Below are positions 1 through 5,866 of a stretch of DNA of 8,472 bases, piece by piece. Source of the stretch: a bacterium (lineage in GTDB: Bacteria > Patescibacteriota > Microgenomatia > JAADGY01). Position 1 is the first letter of the stretch. Each line of letters starts with the position of its first letter. The stretch spans positions 1 through 8,472 of the forward strand of contig JAADGY010000081.1 in NCBI GenBank assembly GCA_013152165.1, given 5' to 3'. The notes beneath the pieces are model-generated. The model made no database searches. It had not been told where the DNA came from and saw only the letters and a program-made list of their open reading frames with translations. Both the position numbers and the translations under genes were made by a program.

Positions 1-69
1 GATGGTATACCTATCAAACCTCGGGTATGCACCCGAGGATTGATAGAAAATATCAACCATCCGAGGATG
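1..69. repeat. long imperfect inverted repeat / hairpin at the left edge
   Basis: Two nested stems are visible. The inner stem pairs CTATCAA (11-17) with TTGATAG (40-46) and CCTCGGGT (19-26) with ACCCGAGG (31-38). It has a single A/A mismatch (18/39) and a 4-nt loop ATGC (27-30). An outer stem pairs GATGGT (1-6) with ACCATC (56-61). A short palindrome, CATCC/GGATG (58-69), follows. The hairpin lies about 40 nt beyond the stop codon of the minus-strand PEGA gene, so it could act as an RNA 3'-end structure or terminator for that operon. Neither side has the U-tract of a classic intrinsic terminator, and the window edge may cut a larger element. Confidence 0.6.
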
Positions 70-85
70 AAAAGCTGGGGTGGGG

Positions 86-1300
86 TTAGCGGAGGCTGAG
101 GTTGTAGAGGTTGTAGAAGTTTGGCTGGGTCGGGTTTAGGGAAGTCAGGACGATGATATCCTCCCCGGATAGGTGGGGGAAGACGTATTTTGATTGGAAG
201 TTGCCGGCAAAAACCATTGTTTTATTACCGCCGTCATATTCAATAACATAGATTTTGCCGGGATAAACCATTAACAGGTGAGACGACCCCACCATCCACC
301 AGATATAAACGTCTTTGCCAACGTCTTTTTGCGGGGCCAGCAGGTAGTTTTTGTCTTCCCTGATGTCGTAGACATAGTAATTGCCGGTTTTGATGTTTCT
401 GACCTCGGGCAGGTGGCTGTTGGGCGGCAGGGGCGGCTGGATGACTTGGGCCAGTTGAGCCGAGCCGGTGGCTTGGTAAGCTACCTTGCTTTCATCACTT
501 GATATGTCGATAACTTTAATGACGGATAGAAGCTGGTTTCTTAAGGGCGGCTTGATCTTTTCGAAAACAGCTTTTAGTTGCTGGTTTCGTTGCTTGTTCC
601 AGGTTTTTTCTATTTCATCCTTTTGGTAGGAGACGTCTAAAAGGGGTGTGTTTTCTTGAACGTCTTTAGTGGACAGCAAAAAGACTCGATCGTCAAAGAC
701 GGCCATGATCTTAGAACCGTCCGGTGACCAGATAAGTTGTTTGACTTGATTGAATTTGACCTGCCGGGTGTCGGCGGCGATTAATCGAGAACCTTTTTTG
801 CCCAGGAAGCCTTTGCTGGATAAATCCAAAACATACAAGCCAGGCTGCAGCTGCCACTCGACCACAGCTTCTGAATCAGGCAGGACAAAAACTATCTCGC
901 TTTTGGATGGGCTTAGGACGGGGTAAAGGGCCCCAGCGTAGGTGATTTTGGATAAATCAGGCGAGATAGGCCAGAGTTTGGCGTCGACTTGGGTGACTAA
1001 TCCTTTGTCGACTGTCAGTTTTTTAACCCATGGTTGATAGCCTGGTTTGACCAGCTTGATTTCATATTCGTTTTTAGGCAGGCTTAAGCTGGCATCAGAA
1101 GCGGCGCTTAGTTTGCCGTTTAAAAATACCTTGGCGGCTGGCGGCTGGGATTTAACCACTAATAAACCGGTGATTTCGACTTTGCCCTGGCGGAAATTAA
1201 ATCTGTAGCCTTGAGAGAATTGCACCCCCAGTATAGTTAATCCGATCAGCAATATAAAAGAAACGACCGCGATGAGTATTCTTTGGTGGCTTATTTTCAT
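86..1300 (-). CDS. membrane-anchored PEGA-domain protein with C-terminal propeller-like repeats
   Basis: This 404-residue protein has a short cytoplasmic N-terminus and one hydrophobic helix (about residues 8-28) that looks like an uncleaved signal anchor. A PEGA-type beta domain follows (about 46-108), with the typical 'PPAAKVFLNGK' start and 'YEIKLVKPGYQPW' end. The rest (about 120-404) contains repeats resembling TolB/WD40-like beta-propeller blades: SPSKSEIVFV (130-139), WSPDGSKIMAV (191-201) and SSDESKVAYQ (267-276). The bulk is therefore predicted to be outside the membrane. PEGA domains are usually found on surface-associated proteins; no enzymatic motif is seen. The start codon lies 1 nt after the stop of the upstream MreB-like gene, so the two are almost certainly co-transcribed and translationally coupled. 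An AGG about 8 nt upstream is a weak ribosome-binding signal. The exact function is unknown; a cell-envelope or surface role is inferred. Confidence 0.85.
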   Translation of the reverse strand: MKISHQRILIAVVSFILLIGLTILGVQFSQGYRFNFRQGKVEITGLLVVKSQPPAAKVFLNGKLSAASDASLSLPKNEYEIKLVKPGYQPWVKKLTVDKGLVTQVDAKLWPISPDLSKITYAGALYPVLSPSKSEIVFVLPDSEAVVEWQLQPGLYVLDLSSKGFLGKKGSRLIAADTRQVKFNQVKQLIWSPDGSKIMAVFDDRVFLLSTKDVQENTPLLDVSYQKDEIEKTWNKQRNQQLKAVFEKIKPPLRNQLLSVIKVIDISSDESKVAYQATGSAQLAQVIQPPLPPNSHLPEVRNIKTGNYYVYDIREDKNYLLAPQKDVGKDVYIWWMVGSSHLLMVYPGKIYVIEYDGGNKTMVFAGNFQSKYVFPHLSGEDIIVLTSLNPTQPNFYNLYNLSLR

Positions 1301-1301
1301 T

Positions 1302-2366
1302 CTAACCTAAAGTATACTCAAATAAATCTAAATTTTCCAAGATCTTGCCGCTGCCTTCGATAACGCAGGTGGCTGGTTGTTGGGCCAGGTAGCAGGGCAC
1401 TCCGACTAAGTTGGTTAAATACTCCGGCAAGAAGTTCAGTAAAGAGCCGCCGCCCATCATGACGACCCCCTTATCCATGACATCAGTGACTAGTTCCGGT
1501 GGGACATGCTTCATGATTTGGCCTAATAACTCGCTTACTTTTTTGACTTTTTTGTCTATGACTTGATTGATATCAGAAGAATAAACCTTGATTTTATTTG
1601 GCAGGCTGGTTAATCCGTCCCTGCCGGAAATTTCCATCCAAACGCCCTTGTCGTCGATGCCGATAAGGCCGTCTTCGTGTAGTTTTTTGAAGTCTTTGAT
1701 GCTGTGTTCTGTCAGTTGGCCGACGGAGCCGATTATCCTTTTCATTTTTTCGGCGGCTTGGAAGCCGACTATCAGATTATGTTCGGATTCTAAATATTTA
1801 ATTAGTTCGTAGGTTAAATCGATGCCGCCGAAGCCCATGTTTTTGATACTGATAACGTTGCCCATAGAAACCAAGCTTACTTCTGTTAAGCCGCCGCCTA
1901 TGTCTAGAATAACGCTGCCGATTGGTTCGGCCATAGGAATGTTGGCGCCGACCGCTCCAGACAAGGGCCGGGGCACGATATGGACGGCTCGGGCACCGCT
2001 TGTTAAGAAGGCTTCGACTAGGACTTTTCTTTCCACCTGGCTAACACCGGCAGGCAGGCTGACCAGGATTGTCGGCCGGTGGAAGAGGCCGATTTTGGTG
2101 ACTTGCCTTAAGGTGTGTTCGATGAAGGTGGCGGCCAGTTGAAAATCAGAGATGACGCCTTTGTTGACCGGCCTGACGGCGACGATTTCATCAGGGGTTC
2201 GGCCCATCATTTTTTCGGCTTCTTTGCCGACGGCGACTACTTTGTTGTTATCCAGCCGAACCGCCAGCAGGGTAGGTTCCTGTAGAACAACACCCTGGCT
2301 AGGCAGGAAAACCCGTGTTGTGTATGTGCCCAGATCAATAGCTACTCTTTTTCCCCAGTCAAGCAT
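1302..2366 (-). CDS. mreB: MreB/actin-family protein, divergent
   Basis: This 354-residue protein aligns along its whole length with MreB, the bacterial actin that guides cell-wall synthesis under the membrane. Visible motifs are phosphate-1 IDLGTYTTR (10-18), the MreB block from VGKEAEKMMGRTPDEIVAVRP to VISDF (47-75), phosphate-2 DIGGGLTEV (155-163), and the adenosine motif GVVMMGGGSLL (300-310). The C-terminal block with GSGKILENLDL (338-348) is also typical. Two things are unusual. The conserved 'EEP' containing the presumed catalytic glutamate is 'PRP' (132-134), and the usual GGGTTEV reads GGGLTEV. There is also an insertion of about 18-20 residues (about 217-240) before the conserved GRD-x-x-T-x-L-P segment. 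It may bind nucleotide but hydrolyse it poorly, and could be a paralogue rather than the main MreB. A perfect TATAAT lies 5 nt upstream of the ATG. It is first in an operon with the PEGA gene. Confidence 0.88.
   Translation of the reverse strand: MLDWGKRVAIDLGTYTTRVFLPSQGVVLQEPTLLAVRLDNNKVVAVGKEAEKMMGRTPDEIVAVRPVNKGVISDFQLAATFIEHTLRQVTKIGLFHRPTILVSLPAGVSQVERKVLVEAFLTSGARAVHIVPRPLSGAVGANIPMAEPIGSVILDIGGGLTEVSLVSMGNVISIKNMGFGGIDLTYELIKYLESEHNLIVGFQAAEKMKRIIGSVGQLTEHSIKDFKKLHEDGLIGIDDKGVWMEISGRDGLTSLPNKIKVYSSDINQVIDKKVKKVSELLGQIMKHVPPELVTDVMDKGVVMMGGGSLLNFLPEYLTNLVGVPCYLAQQPATCVIEGSGKILENLDLFEYTLG
1311..1340 (-). promoter_or_regulatory. possible internal promoter before the PEGA gene
   Basis: Reading the minus strand, TTGGAA (1340-1335) is followed after 18 nt by TATACT (1316-1311), 10 nt before the PEGA gene ATG. 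Both boxes lie inside the end of the MreB-like coding sequence. They match the sigma-70 consensus at 4/6 and 5/6, so a chance match is quite possible in this AT-rich stretch. Confidence 0.25.
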
Positions 2367-2371
2367 AGTTC

Positions 2372-2377
2372 ATTATA
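2372..2377 (-). promoter_or_regulatory. -10 box of the mreB-like/PEGA operon (leaderless)
   Basis: The plus-strand ATTATA is a perfect TATAAT on the minus strand, with only 5 nt between it and the ATG at 2366. The usual -10 to +1 distance would place transcription start at or within a base or two of the A of the ATG, so the message would be leaderless. No good -35 is seen; ATGAAC at 2400-2395 has the right spacing but matches only 3/6. There is no Shine-Dalgarno sequence. Confidence 0.55.
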
Positions 2378-2383
2378 ACTAAG

Positions 2384-2418
2384 AAAGTTAGAAAGTTCAT
2401 AAAGTTTGTAAAGTTAAA
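2384..2418. repeat. 9-bp tandem repeat, copy block 1
   Basis: The units are AAAGTTAG (2384-2391, 8 nt), AAAGTTCAT (2392-2400), AAAGTTTGT (2401-2409) and AAAGTTAAA (2410-2418). The same series recurs about 90 bp downstream at 2473-2507, which indicates duplication or replication slippage. Confidence 0.7.
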
Positions 2419-2458
2419 AGTGAAAAAAGGTCAAAAGGCAAAGGTCAAAGGGCAAAAG
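2414..2458. repeat. 7-bp purine-rich tandem repeat, block 1
   Basis: Degenerate heptads are seen: TTAAAAG (2414-2420), TGAAAAA (2421-2427), then after a 3-nt interruption TCAAAAG (2431-2437), GCAAAGG (2438-2444), TCAAAGG (2445-2451) and GCAAAAG (2452-2458). The consensus is roughly KNAAARG. The same heptad type appears at 2550-2577 and beyond the end of the ATPase operon. Confidence 0.7.
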
Positions 2459-2472
2459 CGAATTGAGTTTAT

Positions 2473-2507
2473 CAAGTTAAAAAGTTCGTAAAGTTCATAA
2501 AGCTAAA
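2473..2507. repeat. 9-bp tandem repeat, copy block 2
   Basis: The units are CAAGTTAA (2473-2480, 8 nt), AAAGTTCGT (2481-2489), AAAGTTCAT (2490-2498) and AAAGCTAAA (2499-2507). This matches block 1 unit for unit, including the short first unit and the closing AAAGYTAAA. Confidence 0.7.
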
Positions 2508-2549
2508 AGCGACAAAGTGTATAGGGGGTATAAGGGGACGGGAAATAAG

Positions 2550-2577
2550 TGAAAAGTGAAAAGTGCAAAGTTAAAAG
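2550..2577. repeat. 7-bp purine-rich tandem repeat, block 2
   Basis: Four adjacent heptads are present: TGAAAAG (2550-2556), TGAAAAG (2557-2563), TGCAAAG (2564-2570) and TTAAAAG (2571-2577). They lie about 70 bp upstream of the ATPase operon promoter. Confidence 0.7.
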
Positions 2578-2647
2578 TTGGGGAATAAGTAATAAGAAAG
2601 ATAAAAAAAGCTGGGAATGAAAGGGCGTTGTGTGGGCATTGGGCTGG

Positions 2648-2677
2648 TTGATTTGGGGGATGTTTTTGCTCTATAAT
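2648..2677 (+). promoter_or_regulatory. sigma-70-type promoter of the F-type ATPase operon (near-leaderless)
   Basis: TTGATT (2648-2653, 4/6 match to the -35 consensus) is followed by an 18-nt spacer and a perfect TATAAT (2672-2677). Only 8 nt separate the -10 box from the ATG at 2686, so transcription should start at or within about 2 nt of the start codon. No Shine-Dalgarno sequence precedes that ATG. This agrees with a leaderless first gene in the operon. Confidence 0.65.
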
Positions 2678-2685
2678 GAGTTGAA

Positions 2686-3471
2686 ATGATGGCGTATAAG
2701 CAAAGATTGTTTACGGTTGTTTATGTGGTGGTCCTGCTTTTGAATTTGTCTGTTGTATCTGTTTTGGCTGAGCAGAATTTGAATTTTGGCAATGATGTAA
2801 AAATCGTTGATGCCGATGTCAGGCCGGGGCATATAATTATTACTTCTGAAAAAGGCTTTATTAAATCGCGGGTGCCGTACAGCCAGTCGATGACCGGGGT
2901 GGTGGTGTCGGAAGCCGGGGTGGCCTTTGAATCACAAGAGCAACAGGAAGGAGGTTATTATCCGGTGGTGTTTTCGGGTACGGCCAAGGTATTGGTTTCT
3001 GGGGAAAATGGCCCGATTCGGAAAGGGGATTTTATTACTTCATCCAGCTTGCCGGGGGTGGGGATGAAGGCGACCCATTCAGGACCGATGCTGGGTATTG
3101 CTTTGGCTGATTTCCAGGGGCAGACAAAGGATGATGTGGGACGTCTGCCGGTGACTTTAAACATTAAATATGTGTCGGTGCGGGCTTCGGTAAACTCGCG
3201 GTTTAGAAATGTATTTGATTTGGCGAAGATGGCGGCTTACGAGGAGCCTTTGATCGCTTTTAAGTATATAGTGGCGGCTTTGTCAGTAATACTTTCTTTT
3301 GTGTTTGCTTTTTTACATTTTGGCAGGGTGAGCGCTAAGGGCATAGAAGCGTTAGGCCGAAATCCTTTAGCCAGTCGTGTTATCCAGTTTGGTATAGTTT
3401 TTAATATTTTGATAGGGATAGGTATTATGGTGACAGGAGTGGCGGTTGGCTTATTGGTTTTAAGGTTTTAA
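2686..3471 (+). CDS. secreted-domain protein fused to an F-ATPase subunit-c-like hairpin (AtpE-like, lacks the ion-binding carboxylate)
   Basis: This 261-residue protein sits exactly where subunit c belongs in an atp operon. Residues 1-28 form a signal peptide with a plausible cleavage site after V-L-A (28). Residues about 29-188 are a beta-rich extracytoplasmic domain. Within it, the segment around VVFSGTAKVLVSGENGPI, RKGDFITSS and LPGVGMKAT (94-130) resembles a motif I associate with phage-tail/Peptidase_G2-like surface domains. Residues about 189-212 and 232-258 are two membrane helices. Their cytoplasmic loop K218-G-I-E-A-L-G-R-N-P227 matches the c-subunit polar loop (E. coli K34 to P43). 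The predicted topology, both ends outside and loop inside, is that of subunit c. The E. coli D61 position (18 residues after the loop proline) is I245; helix 2 has no Asp or Glu, only N240 and T250 as polar residues. The Gly-rich helix-1 motif is also absent. An ATG at 2689 is an alternative start. Role inferred: rotor-ring or membrane-anchor subunit carrying external domains. Confidence 0.75.
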   Translation: MMAYKQRLFTVVYVVVLLLNLSVVSVLAEQNLNFGNDVKIVDADVRPGHIIITSEKGFIKSRVPYSQSMTGVVVSEAGVAFESQEQQEGGYYPVVFSGTAKVLVSGENGPIRKGDFITSSSLPGVGMKATHSGPMLGIALADFQGQTKDDVGRLPVTLNIKYVSVRASVNSRFRNVFDLAKMAAYEEPLIAFKYIVAALSVILSFVFAFLHFGRVSAKGIEALGRNPLASRVIQFGIVFNILIGIGIMVTGVAVGLLVLRF

Positions 3472-3478
3472 ACTAGAT

Positions 3479-4003
3479 ATGATGACAAAACTTTTATTAA
3501 TCTTGGCAACGGTTGTGATTTTGGCCCAACAGGCAGTTTTGGTTTATCTTTACTACAAATATTTTAAAAACCTGCGATGGTTTAATAGGGAATATCTGAA
3601 GCATCAGCAAGATCTAAAGCGGTTATTTGAACGAAAGGCCAAGGAGCATCTGAAAGCTTTTATAGATAATTTGGACAACCTTGATGCCAGGATTGTCAAA
3701 GTCCATCAAGCGGTGTTGGAGAAGGCTTTGAAGTTAGGTCTGGAGACTATCAAAGACCGACAGAAAAAGGCGGAGGTTGTAATGGAGAAAGCGGTTGACG
3801 AGGAGATGAAAGCCTTGGTCAAAGTGCTAAAGGCGGAAATGGATAGGATGAAGAAGAGTGAAGAGCTAAGGTTAAAACAGAGGTTTGACCGGCTTTATCG
3901 AGAGCTTTTGCCGGAGTTTAGTGAGAAAATAATTCCTTCGAGAAAGCAGGAGGAAATTGTTTTAGAAATGTTGGAAAAAGCTAAAAATCAAGGCTTGATA
4001 TGA
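3479..4003 (+). CDS. atpF: F-type ATPase subunit b-like (peripheral stalk)
   Basis: This 174-residue protein has one N-terminal membrane helix (about 4-28), then a long, highly charged, largely helical stretch (about 36-160) rich in Lys, Glu and Leu, as in the dimeric coiled-coil stalk of subunit b. Canonical b is about 156-170 residues, so the length fits. Sequence conservation in this family is low; the assignment rests on architecture and on its position between the c-like gene and delta. In F-ATPases, b anchors in the membrane beside subunit a and holds the alpha3beta3 head still through delta. It starts 7 nt after the upstream stop and overlaps delta by ATGA (4000-4003), so translation is probably coupled. 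Two adjacent ATGs (3479 and 3482) are possible starts. With no subunit a in sight, what b docks to in the membrane is unclear. Confidence 0.78.
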   Translation: MMTKLLLILATVVILAQQAVLVYLYYKYFKNLRWFNREYLKHQQDLKRLFERKAKEHLKAFIDNLDNLDARIVKVHQAVLEKALKLGLETIKDRQKKAEVVMEKAVDEEMKALVKVLKAEMDRMKKSEELRLKQRFDRLYRELLPEFSEKIIPSRKQEEIVLEMLEKAKNQGLI

Positions 4004-4434
4004 TGGATAGTTTAATTTTTACAGTGCTGACAACCAAAGCGAAGCGCGATTTGTTCCTAACCAGGCTGGAGGGGGCTAAAGTCGATTTAATGTCTAAAAG
4101 GCCTTTTAGCGGTTTAAAAAAACGGTTTGGGCCGGAGGAGGTTGAGTTTTTAGAAAAATACTTGTCGTCAGGGAAAGGAAAGGACTTGGCGGACAAGATT
4201 GATGATTTGAAAAGGAAGGTGTTAAAAATTCCGGTTTTGACGGTCAGGATTGCTTTTGAGGCATCGACTGATTTAATTAGCCGAGTGGTCAATTTTTTGA
4301 AGGTCAATGATGTCAAGGCAGTAGTGGAGTTTAAAAAGGAGCCGGGGTTGATGGCCGGAGCGGTGGTGGAGTTTGATGGCAGGCTGGTTGATTTTAGCTT
4401 AAGGAAGTTTTTGGAAGATAAAAATGAAATTTGA
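4000..4434 (+). CDS. atpH: F-type ATPase subunit delta, short N-terminal domain
   Basis: At 144 residues it is shorter than typical delta (about 175-180). The C-terminal domain (about 78-140) is clearly of the delta family: a beta strand VLTVRIAFEA, a helix, a strand, then the signature PGLMAGAVVEFDGRLVDFS (115-133), which corresponds to the usual P-x-L-x-G-G-x-x-V...D-x-S block. The N-terminal region (about 1-77) should form the six-helix bundle that binds the alpha N-termini. Here it is about 30 residues shorter than usual, so some helices are probably missing. Delta links the top of the alpha3beta3 head to subunit b. The gene overlaps b by 4 nt and alpha by 11 nt. A weak AAGG (3990-3993) lies 6 nt upstream. 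The reduced N-terminal domain goes with a shortened alpha N-terminus in the next gene. Confidence 0.85.
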   Translation: MMDSLIFTVLTTKAKRDLFLTRLEGAKVDLMSKRPFSGLKKRFGPEEVEFLEKYLSSGKGKDLADKIDDLKRKVLKIPVLTVRIAFEASTDLISRVVNFLKVNDVKAVVEFKKEPGLMAGAVVEFDGRLVDFSLRKFLEDKNEI

Positions 4435-5866
4435 AGAACTGTTGAAAAAGAAAGGCGAGTTTGGCAGGGTTATAGGGATTGATTATCCACTGGTCAGGAT
4501 TGAGAATCTGCCGAATGTTAGGGTAGAGGATAAATTGGTGTTTGAGAATGATTCTTTTGGCCAGGTGTATCAAATACAAGATGACCAGGTAATTGGACTG
4601 GTGTTTGATAATATGCCGCTTCGGTTGGATAGCAAAGTAGTGTCGCTGGGGTCGGGGCTGTCGGTGCCGGTGTCTGACAAGCTGGTGGGGCGGCTGATTG
4701 ACCCTTTGGGCCGGGATTTTTATACAAAAGAGTACCTGCAAGCTGAAAACAGCCTGCCGGTTAATAGAGAGCCACTGGGAATAGATAAAAGGGCCAAGAT
4801 AAGAAAACAGTTTAAAACGGGCGTTTTGCTGGTGGATTTAGTCGTACCGTTAGGCGCCGGCCAAAGAGAGTTGGTGTTGGGCGGGCGAAAAACCGGGAAG
4901 ACTAGCCTTTTGAAGATGGTAGCCTCGGCCCAAAAGGATAACTCGACGGTTATAATTTATGCTTTGGTAGGGAAGAAAAAAAGCGATATTGAGGATGTCA
5001 AGCATTTTTTTGAGAAGGAGGGGCTTTTTAAAAAGTCAGTGATAGTAGCTTCGCTGGCTTCGGATTCTTCGGCTTTGGTAGTGATTACTCCGTTTACCGC
5101 TTTTGCCTTGGCTGAGCATTTTAGAGATAAAGGGGTTGATACGCTGGTTGTGGTGGATGATTTGTCAAACCAGGCTAAGTTTTATAGAGAAATATCGCTT
5201 CTGGCTAAAAAATTGCCTGGCCGGGAATCTTATCCAGGCGATATCTTTTTTATGCAGGCCAGGCTGCTTGAAAGAGCCGGTAATTTTAGAGTTGGCAAAA
5301 GGGAGGTTTCGATAACCTGTCTGCCGGTGGCTGAGTCTTTGGGGAACGATGTTACCGGCTTTGTGCCGACTAACCTAATGAGCATAACGGATGGGCACTT
5401 GTTTTTGGATCCAAAGCTTTATGCCCAAGGCGTCCGGCCGGCTATAAATCCTTATTTGTCAGTAACTAGGGTTGGCAAGCAAACCCAGACACGGCTTAAA
5501 AGGGAGCTGACTTTGACTTTGTTGTCTTTGTTAACGCAGTATGGGCAGGCCAATAAGCTGGCCCATCTGTCCTCGGAGCTGTCTGAACAGACGCAGAAGC
5601 TGTTGCGATTAGGAGAGACGCTGGAAACGCTGTTCCAGCAGTACACTAATGTGATTTACAGCGAGGAAGAGGAGCTTGTTTTGGTCGGACTGGCTTTGTT
5701 GACTTTTTATAAAGAGGCGGCGATAGATATTGCCAAAGCCAAGCGGAAGATGGCAAAGGTGAAAAATTTGGCTGAGTTTGAACAGCTTAAGGAAAAAATC
5801 AGCGACTTCGATACATTAAGTGAATTTTTGGATTTTTTAGAAAGTTATTATAAGCTGTTTGTATGA
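4424..5866 (+). CDS. atpA: F-type ATPase subunit alpha
   Basis: This 480-residue protein (canonical about 500-513) is the non-catalytic nucleotide-binding subunit of the F1 head. Visible features are an N-terminal beta-barrel (about 12-83), P-loop GGRKTGKT (153-160), Walker B LVVVDD followed by LSNQAKFYREISLL (241-260), the PGRESYPGDIFF and RLLERAGNF block (265-288), and INPYLSVTRVG (341-351). R349 in the last block matches the arginine finger that reaches into the beta catalytic site. The C-terminal helical domain runs from about 360 to 480. Thus alpha should support catalysis. The N-terminus is about 14 residues shorter than E. coli alpha before the first barrel strand (GRVIGI, 14-19), removing part of the helix that binds delta. 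GGAAG (4413-4417) lies 6 nt before the ATG, one of the better ribosome-binding sites here. It overlaps delta by 11 nt and gamma by ATGA (5863-5866). Confidence 0.96.
   Translation: MKFEELLKKKGEFGRVIGIDYPLVRIENLPNVRVEDKLVFENDSFGQVYQIQDDQVIGLVFDNMPLRLDSKVVSLGSGLSVPVSDKLVGRLIDPLGRDFYTKEYLQAENSLPVNREPLGIDKRAKIRKQFKTGVLLVDLVVPLGAGQRELVLGGRKTGKTSLLKMVASAQKDNSTVIIYALVGKKKSDIEDVKHFFEKEGLFKKSVIVASLASDSSALVVITPFTAFALAEHFRDKGVDTLVVVDDLSNQAKFYREISLLAKKLPGRESYPGDIFFMQARLLERAGNFRVGKREVSITCLPVAESLGNDVTGFVPTNLMSITDGHLFLDPKLYAQGVRPAINPYLSVTRVGKQTQTRLKRELTLTLLSLLTQYGQANKLAHLSSELSEQTQKLLRLGETLETLFQQYTNVIYSEEEELVLVGLALLTFYKEAAIDIAKAKRKMAKVKNLAEFEQLKEKISDFDTLSEFLDFLESYYKLFV

Larger units (their letters stand above)
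2367..2685. other. divergent intergenic region between mreB-like and the ATPase operon
   Basis: This 319-bp spacer separates two divergent operons. It holds one promoter at each edge with a perfect -10 box close to each start codon, and between them a purine-rich stretch on the plus strand built largely from 9-bp and 7-bp repeats. No coding sequence, tRNA or remnant of an atpB (subunit a) gene is visible. Runs of G occur at 2524-2528, 2534-2537 and 2540-2542. Confidence 0.75.

Noticed and set aside
1822..2142. 106-codon open frame on the plus strand, antisense to the mreB-like gene
   Set aside because: It lies wholly within a well-supported conserved gene, has no ribosome-binding site, and its translation is a low-complexity shadow of the other strand.
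2384..2577. CRISPR array
   Set aside because: The repeats are 7 and 9 bp with no spacers and much drift, which is tandem low-complexity DNA, not a repeat-spacer array.
2521..2583. G-quadruplex from G-runs at 2524-2528, 2534-2537, 2540-2542 and 2580-2583
   Set aside because: Only three runs are close together; the fourth is nearly 40 nt away, so a stable intramolecular quadruplex is not well supported.
2367..2685. Degraded subunit a (atpB) gene upstream of the c-like gene
   Set aside because: The region is short-period purine repeats plus promoters; no stretch translates into hydrophobic helices or the conserved subunit a arginine region in any frame I could follow.
3981..4316. 111-codon minus-strand open frame over delta
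   Set aside because: It is antisense to a recognised delta gene, with Ser/Lys/Phe-rich content typical of a reading-frame shadow and no start signal.
4394..4741. 115-codon minus-strand open frame over the start of alpha
   Set aside because: It is antisense to the conserved alpha N-terminal domain and shows no domain or signal.
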